Below are positions 1 through 10,330 of a stretch of DNA of 64,000 nucleotides, piece by piece. The DNA comes from Alexandriicola marinus. Lineage in GTDB: Bacteria; Pseudomonadota; Alphaproteobacteria; Rhodobacterales; Rhodobacteraceae. Positions within the stretch are counted from its first letter, which is position 1, and the number at the start of each line of letters is the position of its first letter. The stretch spans positions 31,857 to 95,856 of the forward strand of contig NZ_RBVZ01000009.1 in the NCBI RefSeq assembly GCF_004000435.1, written 5' to 3'. The position numbers and the translations under genes are program-made. A model generated the notes under the pieces. The model saw nothing but the letters and a program-made list of their open reading frames with translations, was not told the DNA's origin and did no database searches.

Positions 1-1996
1 TGAACATCGCCTCCGATCCCAGCTCCAGCCCGAAAAGCCTACCCGCCAGCGCCCTGGACAGGTCGTCCTCCAACGTCGTGGTCGGCGGAAAGACGGACAC
101 CGACGGCGGGATCGCACGGTCGGGGAAAAGCCCGTCCCAGAAGTCGAACCAGCCGCGCGCCACGGGGAAATGGGTCAGGATCTCGCCCAGCATGCCCTGG
201 TATTGCGCCCCTTCGCCCGGGAAGACGAAGGCAAGCTTGCCGGGGGTCGCGCCGTCGGTCGCCACAACGCCCGAACGCAGGCGGAACGCGGATTTGCCGC
301 CCTCCAGCCGCTCGGCCGCCTTGGCGAGCTTCTCGGCCAGATCATCATGGCTTTCGGCCGTCAGCGCGAGCCGGTTGGGCCCGGAGCCCGCATCGGCCAC
401 GATACGGGCCGCGATATCGCACAGGGGGGCCGCCGCATGGCGCTCCACCGCCGCGATCAGGTCACGGCAGCGCGCGGCAAGCGCAGGCGCATTCTCCGCC
501 GACAGAAGGACCAGCTCATGCGGCCAGTGGCGCGGCGGCGCACCCGCCTCGCCGTCGGGCAGGGGCGCCTGTTCAAGCACGGCATGGGCATTGATGCCAC
601 CGAAGCCGAAGGCATTCACCCCGGCCCGGCGCAGATGGCCCTCCGGCGCGATCCAGGGCCGGGTTTCGGTGTTCAGATAGGCCCGGCTTTCATGGATCGG
701 CAGACCCGCGCGGATGCCACCCTCGGCGAGGGTCGGCGGCAAGGTCCGGTGATGCAGCGAGAGGGCTGCCTTGATGATGCCTGCGGCACCGGCGGCGGGG
801 ATCGTGTGTCCGATCATCGATTTCACCGATCCGATGGCGATCGGCGGCACCGCGCCCTCGGCCCGCTTGCCGAAGACATTGGTGATCGCGCTGATCTCGG
901 TCCGGTCACCCAGCGGAATGCCGGTGCCGTGGCATTCGATCAGCCCCGGAATATCGGGCGCCTCCGGGTCTTGCCCCGCATCGACAAGCGCGCGCTGGAT
1001 CGCCAGCATCTCGCCCTCGAGCCGGGGGGCGAGGATGCCCGACCCCTTGCCATCCGAGGATTGCCCGATGCCCTTGAGCACGGCGTAGACGCGATCGCCC
1101 TCGGCAAAGGCATCCTCGGCCCGTTTCAGCGCGAGAATGCCCAGGCCCTCGCCCATCAGCGTGCCGTCGCCGCCTTCGGCGAAGGGGCGCACATGGCCCG
1201 ATTGCGCCAGCGCGCCCAGCTGGTTGAAGAGCATGTAGACCTCGGCCGGGATCGTGGCGTTCACGCCGCCGGCAAGCATCAGGTCCGACCGGCCCGCGCG
1301 CAATTCCTGCATCGCGGCCTGAATCGCCAGATGCGCTGCAGAACAGGCCGCGTCCACAAGGAAGTTCGGCCCGTTGAGATCGAGCCGGTTGGCGATGCGG
1401 CCCGTCATCACGTTGGGCACCAGCCCGGGCGAGATGTCGGAGGTGAATTTCGGCAATTGGTCGGCCAGCGCCGCGCGCACCCGGTCAAGCGTCTCCGGCG
1501 GGACGCCGGGCAGAAGCTGGCCTAGGATCTCGCGCGTCTGGTCGAGCACGATCCCGTGCTGGATCAGAACGCCGTGGCCCCGGTGCAGATAGGTGGAATG
1601 ACCGAGGATCACGCCGGTGCGGGCGCGGTCGATCTCGTGGCCGTCGCGCGTTGCATCGCGCAACGCCTCCTGCGCGATCCGGAGCGCGAGGAAATGGTCG
1701 GGCTCCGACCCGTCGACCGAGGCCGGCATGACGCCCAGATCGACAATATCGGCGGAATAGGCCTCGCCCAGGTAGCCGCCGCGCACGGTGGGGATCCGGT
1801 TCGCGCCGATGCCGCCGAGGTAGCGGTCTTGCTCCCATTCGGGCATGGGATCGCGGATGAATTCCAGCTTGCGGCAGATATTGGCGAAATAGCGCTGCGG
1901 ATTGTCGGCGCCTGGAAAGAGGCAGGCCATGCCGACGATCGCGATATCGCCCGAGAGCCCGTCGCCGATGCGCCGTTGCAGATAGGGTGCGTTCAT
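1..1996 (-). CDS. KS-AT polyketide/PUFA-type synthase, C-terminus beyond window edge
   Basis: The reading frame is open from an ATG at 1996 to the left window edge, giving at least 665 residues. A ketosynthase begins close to the N-terminus (AIVGMACLFPGA). Its catalytic cysteine lies in VDAACSAA near residue 215, and the KS histidines are in ECHGTG and in SVKSMIGHT. A second region starting near residue 590 with VFPGEGAQYQGM looks like the beginning of an acyltransferase domain. The start codon overlaps the stop of the upstream megasynthase (ATGA), so the two are probably translationally coupled subunits of one assembly line. KS domains condense acyl units and AT domains load them. Whether this subunit is closer to PfaB, PfaC or an unrelated iterative synthase cannot be settled because the rest is outside the window. 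Confidence 0.9.
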   Translation of the reverse strand, partial: MNAPYLQRRIGDGLSGDIAIVGMACLFPGADNPQRYFANICRKLEFIRDPMPEWEQDRYLGGIGANRIPTVRGGYLGEAYSADIVDLGVMPASVDGSEPDHFLALRIAQEALRDATRDGHEIDRARTGVILGHSTYLHRGHGVLIQHGIVLDQTREILGQLLPGVPPETLDRVRAALADQLPKFTSDISPGLVPNVMTGRIANRLDLNGPNFLVDAACSAAHLAIQAAMQELRAGRSDLMLAGGVNATIPAEVYMLFNQLGALAQSGHVRPFAEGGDGTLMGEGLGILALKRAEDAFAEGDRVYAVLKGIGQSSDGKGSGILAPRLEGEMLAIQRALVDAGQDPEAPDIPGLIECHGTGIPLGDRTEISAITNVFGKRAEGAVPPIAIGSVKSMIGHTIPAAGAAGIIKAALSLHHRTLPPTLAEGGIRAGLPIHESRAYLNTETRPWIAPEGHLRRAGVNAFGFGGINAHAVLEQAPLPDGEAGAPPRHWPHELVLLSAENAPALAARCRDLIAAVERHAAAPLCDIAARIVADAGSGPNRLALTAESHDDLAEKLAKAAERLEGGKSAFRLRSGVVATDGATPGKLAFVFPGEGAQYQGMLGEILTHFPVARGWFDFWDGLFPDRAIPPSVSVFPPTTTLEDDLSRALAGRLFGLELGSEAMF

Positions 1997-4900
1997 TCTG
2001 CCGCCTGTGTGGACCGGGGCTTGCTGGTGACGTCGTCGCGGATCTCGCCCTCCCAGCCGCTGAACCGCTTGAGCCCGGTGTCAGACGTGCATTCAAGCCC
2101 CTCGATCAGCAGAAGCGGCGTGCCTTCCTCATCGGCCAGCGCCACGTCCGACAGGACCTGCGGGGCGGTGACGCCCTCGCGCAGGCGCATGACCATGTAG
2201 CGCGGCACGCCCTCGCCCAGACGAACGAGGCGGTCGAAGGAATTGGGGATCGCGGGGCCGCCGCGGGTTTCGGCGGACCAGACAAGCGCGAGCTGGGCCG
2301 CCACGTCCAGAAGACCGGGATCGAAGACCCAGGCGCTGTCGGCCGGGCCGAAATCGCCGGGCCGTGACGGGGCCACCTCGGCCAGGACACCGCGCCCGTC
2401 GAGACCCGCCAGCGACTTGATCAGCTGGAAGGACGGGCCGTGGAACAGGATCTCGCGATAGACCTCGCGCGCGCCGGCGGGCGCGGGGGCCGTGTGCAGG
2501 CCCAGAACCTCCTGCGCGAGCGCAAGATCGGCCTCGGCCGGCTCTGGCAGCGCGCCTTTCGGCACCATCACGGCGGAGGCGCGGTAATGGGCGCGGGCGA
2601 TGCGGCCCGTGGCCGCGCGCAGCTCCACCCGGGCCGAAAAGCCGGTCGCATCGGCATGTTCGGCGCCAAAGCCCACAAGCTCCACCTCGCGAGGCGCATC
2701 CCCCTCGAGCCGGAGACCCGACAGAAGCCGCAGATCGGTCAGGCCCGCGACCTGCCAGTCGGGCCAGATCTCGGCGGCGGCCTCGGCGATCACCTCGGCC
2801 GTCACGCCCAGAGGCAGGACGGCGGCATCGCCGATACGGTGATCATCGAGCCAGGGATCGGTCACGAGGCTGAAGGTGCGGCGGATCGCGGTGCCGCCGC
2901 GATCGGTGGGCGCCTGCGTGGCATCGGGCAGCAGGGCAAAGCGGCCCGCGACGGCCTCGGGCGGCGCGGGGGCCGTGTCGACCTCCGGGGTCTCTTCGCC
3001 TGACGGAGCCTCGGCAGACGGGATCTCGGCGGGGGCCATGCCCTCGGGATCACCGGCGCGTTCGGCCTCGCGGGCCTCCCACGGGCCGGCGCCGAAGATC
3101 ACCTCGGCGGGCGCATCGGCATCGCCGCGCATGATCTCGTCGAAGAGCACCTCGGCACCGCCCTGCGCGGGCACGAGCCAGACGCCCTGCGCCTCGAATT
3201 TCGCGCGCACGCCATCCGACACCATGCCTGCCCCATGGGTCGTGGCATCCCACGGCCCCCAATTGGCGGCGAAGGCGCGGGTCTCGGGCCAGCGCGCATC
3301 AAGCTGGGCGGCCAGCCGGTTGAGCACCTCGTTGGCGGTGGCGTAATCGGTCTGGCCGGAATTGCCATAGCGGCCGGCCACCGAGGCAAAGAGGCAGAAG
3401 AAGGCGGGCGGTGCCGCATCGAGCGCGGCGGCCAGCGCCAGCGTGCCGATCAGCTTGGGCTCGATCACACGGTCCCAGCTGTCGGGGGTCTTGTCGGTGA
3501 ACTTGCGATCCTCGATCACGCCCGCGCCGTGGATCACGCCGAAGACGGGCCCCTGTTCCGCGGTGATCCGGGCGAGTGTTTCGGCCACCTGATCCGCATC
3601 ACCCATATCGGTGCGGTAATAGGCGATCGTGGCGCCCAAAGCCTCGAGATCGGCGAGGTTGGCGCGAATCTCGCGGTCGCGGATCACCGCACCCATGCGC
3701 CGTTCGATCAGGGCGGGCGTCACCTGTTCGCCGGCCTCCTTCGCCTCGTCCATCAGGCTCTTGCGCAGCGCGGCGCCTTCGAGGCCCGCGAGCCGGCGGG
3801 GCTCGTCCCCCGGCAGGGCCGACCGGCCCAGCAGCACAAGCGTCGCGCCATGGGCGGCAAAGGGGCGCAGGCATTCGGAGGTGATGCCGCGCGCGCCACC
3901 CGTGGCCAGGATCACCGCGCCTTTCGGCAAATCGCGGGGCGCGGCGTCGAGCGCGGCCTCGGAGGTCACGAAGACCGTGCGCGTGCCGCCGGGATAGCCC
4001 GCCTCGATCCGGCCATGCGGCGTGGCGAGTTCCGCCAGCAGCGCATCGGCCATGGCCTGCGGCGTCTCGTCAGGATCGAGGTCGATCGCCTTGGCGCACG
4101 TTTCGGGCCATTCCTCGCGCAGGGATTTGGCAAGGCCGGTGCCCCCGCCGGCCAGCATAAGACCCTCGGCGGACCCGGCGTTGCGGGCAAATGTCCCGCC
4201 AAAGCCGCTGGCCAGAAGGATCCGGCCTGTCTGGAGCGTCTCCGCATGGGCCTGCACGGCAAGATAGGTCGCCTTTTCCACCTGCGCGATGGCGGCGCGC
4301 CAGCCCTCGGCCCCGGCCTCGAGCGTGACGGGATCGAGCGCCAGCGCCTCGAGCATCACGAGCCCCGCGACGGGCCCTTCGGCCTGCGGCGCTTCGTCGG
4401 CGGTGACCTGAACGGGCGTGCCGCCCGCGGCCTCGATCTTCTTGGCCATGACCTTGGCAAGCTTCTTCGGCCCGCCCACGATCAGGTAACGGCCCCCGGG
4501 CAGCGTCTCGGAGGGCTGCGCCAGGGGCTGTTCGAGGGCTTGCATGACGAACCGGGGCGGTCGGCTGGAACCGGTGGCACGTTCGGCCACGGGTTCCGCC
4601 GCATTCTCCGCCCCGGCGGGATCAAAAGGGCCTGCGCCCTCCAGATGGGTATTCAGCGTCTCGACGATGGCGCCGAGGGTCTTCTGTTCGTTGAGCGTCT
4701 CGCCCAGCGGCGTGGCGGCCTCGGATTGCTTGCCCGGCAGGGCCTTGATCAGCGCGCCCACGATCTCGAGCCGCTTGATCGAGTCGATGCCCAGATCGGC
4801 CTCGATGCCCTGATCGAGCCCGAGCATGTCTGCAGGGTATCCGGTGCGATCCTCGACGATCGACAAGAGTAGCGCCTCGATCCCCGCACGGTCGAGCGCA

Positions 4901-7900
4901 TCGCCCCCCGCGGGGGCGGCAGCCACCTCGGCGGCAGGCGCGGGCGCGGGTTCAGGCGCCGGGGCAGGAGCCACTGCAGCAGCAGGCGCCGGCGCTGGGG
5001 CGGGTGCCGGGGCAGGGGCCGGGGTTGGCGCAGGCGCAGGCGCTGCCATCACCGGCGTTGCGACGGGGCGCGCGGCGGCAACGGGCCGGGCCAGTGCCGG
5101 TCGCGGCGCGGCCGCGCGGGCCGCGGGCGCGCCCAGCGAGGCAAGCATCACGCGTTCCTGCGTTTCGAGGAAGCGGGCCATGGTCGCCTGGAAATCGGCG
5201 AGCATGGCTTCGGTCGGGGTGGCATAGGCTTGCGGCGGGCCAGAGATATCCTGGCCGTCGTAAGCCCCGGTCGGATCCACCCCCGGGAAGTCCGGGTGCG
5301 TGGTCATGCGGGTCTCCTTGCGGTTGGAAGCGGGGCGGGATGCGGTGGCTGGCTGTGCTGCGGGTGCAGCTGCCGGTGTGGCAGGGGCCGCGGGGGCGGC
5401 GGTTTTCCGGGCCTCGATCTCCTCGATGGTGAGAACGGGCAGGGGCGGGCTGCCGACAGGGCGCGCGCCGGAACCATTGAGCAGCCACAGATGCTTGGGC
5501 AGCTGGGCTTCGGGTTCGACCGGGCCCTTGAGCGGCACCGTCTTGCAGTCGCGGCCCGAAAAGAGCTGGGCCAGATCAAGCGATGCGCCTTCGGCAAGGA
5601 CGGCGCCGATTGCGCCCAGAAGCCCCTTGATCCCGCCCTGATCATCGTCGCTGGCGATGGCGCGGTGATCGCGGCCGTCGAGGATCTGGCGCACCATGCC
5701 GGCATGGCTGCCCTTGGGGCCGAGGCTGAGAAAGACACGCGCGCCGTCGGCGTGCATCGCCTCGATCTGGGAGACGAATTCCACGGGTGCGGCCAGCTGC
5801 TTGGCCAGCACCTCGGCCACCGGCGCGTCATAGGGTTTCGCGGTCAGGTTGGCATAGACCGGGAAGGCCATCTGCCCCAGGTCCATCTGTTCGATGAAAG
5901 CGCCGAGCTTTTCGCCCGCGGGCGCCACGATGGGCGAATGAAAGGCCGCGCCGACCTGAAGCGGCTGAACCTTGATGCCCGCAGCCTCGCAGGCGCGGGC
6001 CGCGGCCTCGATCCCGGCGCGGGTGCCCGACAGGATCGCCTGTTCGGGCGCATTGTGATTGGCCACGAGCACACCCTCGATGCCTTCGATCGCCTTTTCC
6101 AGCGTCGCGCGGTCGGCGCGCGCGGCGGCCATGGTGCCCAGATCCGCGCCGTCGCCGGCCTCGACCATGAAGCGGCCCCGCGCCTCGCTGACGGAAATCA
6201 GCGCAGCCCGGTCGAAGACACCCGCGGCATGAAGGGCCGCGAATTCGCCATAGCTGTGGCCCGCGGCCATGTCGGGCGACAGCCCCATGTCCCGCAGGAT
6301 CGCCCAGAGACCGGCCTCCACCACGCCAAGCGCGGGCTGGGCGTTGGAGGTCACCGTCAGCTCGGCCGCGACCGCGGCCTGCGCATCGGCCTCGTAGGCG
6401 CCCGCTGGCAGGATCAGCCGCGACAGCGACCGGCCCAGAACCGTGTCGGCATCCGACAGGCTTTGGGCCATCTGCGGGAAGGCGGCGGCCACATCGGCGA
6501 ACATCTCGGGATATTGGCTGCCCTGTCCGGGGAAGATCAGCGCAAGCTTGCCGCCTTGCGCAATCAGCGGCGCGGCAGAGAAGGATGCGCCCGGTGGAAG
6601 GGGCTTCGATGTGTCCTCAAGATGCGAAAGAAGCATCTTGATACGGTCTTTGATGTTCTCGTTTGACCCGACCACGATCGTGGCCGTCACGCCCGAGGGG
6701 CCGGCGGCTTTCGCAAGGCTGTAGGCCAGATCGCGCAATTCCGGGCTCCAGCCCGCCTCGAGCCGGTCGACAAGCGCAGTGATCTGTTTCGCGATCATGC
6801 CCGCATTCGGCGCGCGCCAGACCAGAAGCTCATGGCCCCAGCGTTTCCGCGCGGCGGGCTTGAGTGCGGGGATGCTGCGCTTGCCCGAATATTCCTCGAT
6901 CGTGACGTGGAAATTCGTCCCGCCGAACCCGAAGGCCGACACGCCCGCACGCCGCGGCGTATCGGGAGAGGGCAGCCAGGGGCGTGGGCGATCCACGAGG
7001 TAGAGGGGGATGTTCTCCTCCTCCAGCTTGGGATTGACCGGACCCTGCCGTCCGTGGGGCGGCAAAACCTCGTGATGGAGCGCCAGCGTCGCCTTGATCA
7101 GGCCGGCAAGGCCGGCCGAGGCCTTGGTGTGGCCGATCTGGGTCTTGACCGATCCGATGGCCGATTGCCGCGGCGCGGCCCCGGCCTCTTCCATCAGGCG
7201 GGTGACGGTGGCCATCTCGGCGGTGTCGCCCACCACGGTGCCGGTGCCATGCGCCTCGAAGAGGCTGACGGTGTTGGGGCTGTAGCCCGCCATCTCGTAG
7301 GCGCGGTTCAGTGCGCGGATCTGGCCGTCGGGATGCGGCGCGGTCATCGAGCGGGCCTTGCCGTCGGACGAGCCACCCACACCCTTGATCACGCCATAGA
7401 TCTTGTCACCGTCCCGTTCGGCATCGGCGAGCCGCTTGAGCGCGACCATGGCAAGCCCTTCGGAAATCACGATCCCGTCGGCACCCGCCTCGAAGGACGA
7501 ACACCGCCCACGCGGGGAAAGCGCGCGGGTCTTGGAAAAGCACAGGTATCCGAACGGGCCCTGCACGGTGTCGATGCCACCGGCAAGCACCATGTCCGAG
7601 CGGCCCGTCTCAAGCTCGAGCACCGCCTGGTAGACCGCCGTCAGCGACGAGGCGCAGGCCGCGTCCACGGTGTAGTTCACACCCCCGAAATCGAGCCTGT
7701 TGGCCGAGCGGCCGGCCGCCACGTTGATCAGGATACCGGCAAAGCTGTCTTCGGTCCATTCGGGCAGATAGGGCAGCGCCGCAGGATCGATCCGGCCCGA
7801 GGACCGGGGGCTTTCCGAGCGGACCGCGTATTGCGCGCCCACATCGCCCACCCCGCCCGAGGCGCCGAGGATGATCGAGGTCCTGAGCCTGCGCCCGCCA

Positions 7901-10287
7901 TTGGCCGGGCTCTCAGCCGCGTCGCGATCGTCATAGCCCGCATCCTCGAGACAGCGCCGCGCCAGTTCCAGCGTCATCAGCTGCACCGGATCAATGGCCT
8001 TGATCGACCGCGGCGGCATGCCGAAGCGCATCGGGTCGAAGGGCATGTCTTCAAGGAAGCCGCCCCACTTGGAATAGATCTTGTCCTCGGCATCGCGGTC
8101 GGGATCGAAATAGATCCGGTAATCCCAGCGATGGGCCGGGATCTCGGTTACCGCGTTCTTGGCGTCGAGCAGGTTTTCCCAATATTCCGAGACGTTCTCC
8201 GCCCCGGGCAGGTAGGTCGATATCCCCACGATCGCCACATCCGCAGGGCGCGGCTCTGCGGCTTTGGCCGGCGCGCGGTCGGGCATCGTGTCGAGGCCGG
8301 CAAGATAGTCGACAGCCCCTTCCCCGATCTCGCGATGAAGCGCGTCGATCGTCGTGGTGGCCGAGCGCAGCTGCGCGGCCTGACCGATCATGTACATGCC
8401 CTCTTCGCGGCGGCGGGCCTCCTCGACCTCGAGAAGGTCATCGCCCTTGCGCTCGGTGGCCTTGGAGGCGATGCGCAGCCGACCCAGCGTCAGGCTTTCC
8501 AGCTCTTCGCGCATCTCTTCGGCGCCCGTGCCCCTGGCCTCGAGCTCGCGCCGTTTGGCGGCGAATTCGGTGGCAAAGGGCGACATGGCCGCGCGGCTGG
8601 CATGGCCTGCGCCGGTCTCAAGCGTCACGGTTTCGGAACACTCCAGCAGGACATCCTGGAAATCCTTGACGATGCCACCGCCCGCGACGCTTTCCTCGGT
8701 GAAAAGATAGGCCGTGCCCATCAGCACGCCCGTCTTGATGCCCCGTTCAGCCAGAGGTGCCGCAAAGGCCGCGACCATCGCGGCCGAGCGCGCATCATGG
8801 ATGCCGCCCGCGAACAGCACGCAGATCTCTTCGGCCGCCTTGGGGTCGGTGACCTCCTCCAGCAGGGTGCGCACCATGTTGTCCCACAGAACGAAACTCG
8901 ACATCGGGCCCACGTGGCCGCCGCATTCGCGGCCTTCGAAGACGAAGCGCTTCGCGCCCTGTTCGAGGAACATCTTCAGCAGGGTCGGTGAGGGCACATG
9001 CAGATAGGAGGGGATGCCATCGGCCTCGAGGGCCACGGCCTGATCGGGCCGGCCGCCCGCGATCAGCGCGAAGGAGGGGCCATGTTTCAGCGCGACCTCG
9101 ACCTGATCCTTGATCAGCTGGGAGGGTGCAAAGCCCAGAAGACCCACGCCCCAGGGCTTGCCCCTGAGCCGTTCGGCCGCCTCTTCGAGGAGTTTGTCGG
9201 CCTGTTTGGGCCGCATCAGCGCAAGCGCGATCATCGGCAAGGCACCGCCCTCGCCGACCGACTGGGCGAAGGCCGCGGTATCGGACACGCGGGTCATCGG
9301 GCCCTGAACGATGGGCCATTTCGTGCCATGGGCCTCGGCCACGCCCTGCCCTTCGCCAAGGGCGGGATTGCGCACGGCGCGGACCACGGCCTCGGCCGAT
9401 TGCGTGGCCATCGCCGAGATCAGGCGCCCGAGGCTCTGGTAGCGGGCGGACAGATCGGGGGCAAAGGCCGCGGCCTGCCCCATCGGGGCGATCTGACCCG
9501 CACCCATGTTCCAGCCGAAGGCGGGGCGCGCGATGGCGGCCTGACCTTCGGTCGTGTCTTCACCGGCAAGTGCGGTGCGCAGAGCGGCGGCGGCTTTCAG
9601 CCCCGGTTTCTCCACGCCGCGCCAATGCACGCCGCCCGGCCCCTCGATCAGGGCGGTTTCGGCCCCGGTCATCCGGGCCAGAACCGGTGTCACGGTCTCG
9701 GTGAGGGTGGATTCGCGCAAGGTGAGCAGCTGGTCATCAAGAACGACGCCCGCCGCACCGCCGGCGCGCGCCGCACCCACCGAATGCATCCCGATGCCGC
9801 CGCGCACATAGACATCCTCCGCCCCGCCCGAAAGCGCCTGCTGAAGCAGGATGAAGGAGGTGGCCTCGCCGACGCGGCCGCCCGCCTCGTGGCCCTTCAC
9901 GATCAGGCCTTCGGCCGCGACAGGCCCGGTCAGGCGCGGATCCCAGCGGATCGCCTCCGGCACGACCGAGACGCCGGCCGCCCGGATCGCCTCCACGGCC
10001 TCCATGTCGTCCAGCGCGGCCTCGGCCGGCAGAACCACGACACGCAGGCCCCGCGCGCCGTAGCGGCCCACAAGGGTCGCGGCCTGTTGCGGATCGGTGA
10101 GCGCAAGGCCGAAACCTTGCGTCTGTTCGCCGGCAAGTGCCTCGAGGGCCGCCTCGAGCACGCCATCGGCCAGCGGCAGTTCGGCGTTGAACAGACCCAC
10201 ATGCCCCGCCCGACCAGCCGCGACGGCAAGGCCCGGATCACCGCTCCCTGCCGGGGTCATCACGAGGAATCTGAATGCGTCGGCCAT
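1993..10287 (-). CDS. Megasynthase: 2x nitronate-monooxygenase/PfaD-like, KS, AT, ACP, KR, DH
   Basis: This is a 2764-residue protein. Approximate positions: a first PfaD-like TIM-barrel half (flavin-site motif HEAGGRVG, about 135); a second PfaD-like domain (RECGGHVG, about 455); a ketosynthase from about 685 with catalytic Cys in VDAACASS (about 880); an acyltransferase (FPGQGSQY about 1258, nucleophile in GHSYGEFA about 1347); a Pro/Ala-rich linker (about 1720-1790); a single acyl carrier domain with DLGIDSIKR (about 1837); a ketoreductase (ATGGARGIT about 2130, then SVAGRYGNSGQ); and a dehydratase-like domain (DHRIG about 2489, DVAAQ). The ACP and KR motifs resemble bacterial PUFA synthase PfaA, and PfaD is normally a separate enoyl-reductase gene. 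The ATG at 10287 has AGGG eight bases upstream; an in-frame GTG at 10296 is an alternative start. The protein is cytosolic and presumably builds a reduced acyl chain; the product is unknown. Confidence 0.93.
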   Translation of the reverse strand: MADAFRFLVMTPAGSGDPGLAVAAGRAGHVGLFNAELPLADGVLEAALEALAGEQTQGFGLALTDPQQAATLVGRYGARGLRVVVLPAEAALDDMEAVEAIRAAGVSVVPEAIRWDPRLTGPVAAEGLIVKGHEAGGRVGEATSFILLQQALSGGAEDVYVRGGIGMHSVGAARAGGAAGVVLDDQLLTLRESTLTETVTPVLARMTGAETALIEGPGGVHWRGVEKPGLKAAAALRTALAGEDTTEGQAAIARPAFGWNMGAGQIAPMGQAAAFAPDLSARYQSLGRLISAMATQSAEAVVRAVRNPALGEGQGVAEAHGTKWPIVQGPMTRVSDTAAFAQSVGEGGALPMIALALMRPKQADKLLEEAAERLRGKPWGVGLLGFAPSQLIKDQVEVALKHGPSFALIAGGRPDQAVALEADGIPSYLHVPSPTLLKMFLEQGAKRFVFEGRECGGHVGPMSSFVLWDNMVRTLLEEVTDPKAAEEICVLFAGGIHDARSAAMVAAFAAPLAERGIKTGVLMGTAYLFTEESVAGGGIVKDFQDVLLECSETVTLETGAGHASRAAMSPFATEFAAKRRELEARGTGAEEMREELESLTLGRLRIASKATERKGDDLLEVEEARRREEGMYMIGQAAQLRSATTTIDALHREIGEGAVDYLAGLDTMPDRAPAKAAEPRPADVAIVGISTYLPGAENVSEYWENLLDAKNAVTEIPAHRWDYRIYFDPDRDAEDKIYSKWGGFLEDMPFDPMRFGMPPRSIKAIDPVQLMTLELARRCLEDAGYDDRDAAESPANGGRRLRTSIILGASGGVGDVGAQYAVRSESPRSSGRIDPAALPYLPEWTEDSFAGILINVAAGRSANRLDFGGVNYTVDAACASSLTAVYQAVLELETGRSDMVLAGGIDTVQGPFGYLCFSKTRALSPRGRCSSFEAGADGIVISEGLAMVALKRLADAERDGDKIYGVIKGVGGSSDGKARSMTAPHPDGQIRALNRAYEMAGYSPNTVSLFEAHGTGTVVGDTAEMATVTRLMEEAGAAPRQSAIGSVKTQIGHTKASAGLAGLIKATLALHHEVLPPHGRQGPVNPKLEEENIPLYLVDRPRPWLPSPDTPRRAGVSAFGFGGTNFHVTIEEYSGKRSIPALKPAARKRWGHELLVWRAPNAGMIAKQITALVDRLEAGWSPELRDLAYSLAKAAGPSGVTATIVVGSNENIKDRIKMLLSHLEDTSKPLPPGASFSAAPLIAQGGKLALIFPGQGSQYPEMFADVAAAFPQMAQSLSDADTVLGRSLSRLILPAGAYEADAQAAVAAELTVTSNAQPALGVVEAGLWAILRDMGLSPDMAAGHSYGEFAALHAAGVFDRAALISVSEARGRFMVEAGDGADLGTMAAARADRATLEKAIEGIEGVLVANHNAPEQAILSGTRAGIEAAARACEAAGIKVQPLQVGAAFHSPIVAPAGEKLGAFIEQMDLGQMAFPVYANLTAKPYDAPVAEVLAKQLAAPVEFVSQIEAMHADGARVFLSLGPKGSHAGMVRQILDGRDHRAIASDDDQGGIKGLLGAIGAVLAEGASLDLAQLFSGRDCKTVPLKGPVEPEAQLPKHLWLLNGSGARPVGSPPLPVLTIEEIEARKTAAPAAPATPAAAPAAQPATASRPASNRKETRMTTHPDFPGVDPTGAYDGQDISGPPQAYATPTEAMLADFQATMARFLETQERVMLASLGAPAARAAAPRPALARPVAAARPVATPVMAAPAPAPTPAPAPAPAPAPAPAAAVAPAPAPEPAPAPAAEVAAAPAGGDALDRAGIEALLLSIVEDRTGYPADMLGLDQGIEADLGIDSIKRLEIVGALIKALPGKQSEAATPLGETLNEQKTLGAIVETLNTHLEGAGPFDPAGAENAAEPVAERATGSSRPPRFVMQALEQPLAQPSETLPGGRYLIVGGPKKLAKVMAKKIEAAGGTPVQVTADEAPQAEGPVAGLVMLEALALDPVTLEAGAEGWRAAIAQVEKATYLAVQAHAETLQTGRILLASGFGGTFARNAGSAEGLMLAGGGTGLAKSLREEWPETCAKAIDLDPDETPQAMADALLAELATPHGRIEAGYPGGTRTVFVTSEAALDAAPRDLPKGAVILATGGARGITSECLRPFAAHGATLVLLGRSALPGDEPRRLAGLEGAALRKSLMDEAKEAGEQVTPALIERRMGAVIRDREIRANLADLEALGATIAYYRTDMGDADQVAETLARITAEQGPVFGVIHGAGVIEDRKFTDKTPDSWDRVIEPKLIGTLALAAALDAAPPAFFCLFASVAGRYGNSGQTDYATANEVLNRLAAQLDARWPETRAFAANWGPWDATTHGAGMVSDGVRAKFEAQGVWLVPAQGGAEVLFDEIMRGDADAPAEVIFGAGPWEAREAERAGDPEGMAPAEIPSAEAPSGEETPEVDTAPAPPEAVAGRFALLPDATQAPTDRGGTAIRRTFSLVTDPWLDDHRIGDAAVLPLGVTAEVIAEAAAEIWPDWQVAGLTDLRLLSGLRLEGDAPREVELVGFGAEHADATGFSARVELRAATGRIARAHYRASAVMVPKGALPEPAEADLALAQEVLGLHTAPAPAGAREVYREILFHGPSFQLIKSLAGLDGRGVLAEVAPSRPGDFGPADSAWVFDPGLLDVAAQLALVWSAETRGGPAIPNSFDRLVRLGEGVPRYMVMRLREGVTAPQVLSDVALADEEGTPLLLIEGLECTSDTGLKRFSGWEGEIRDDVTSKPRSTQAAE

Positions 10288-10330
10288 GATGATCACCCTA
10301 CCTCAGTCCCTGCCTGCAACCGGGCAGAGA

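Noticed and set aside
170..1525. Long plus-strand frames opposite the KS-AT gene (and similar frames opposite the other large genes)
   Set aside because: Typical high-GC antisense frames: Arg/Gly/Ala-rich, without motifs, and opposite well supported genes.
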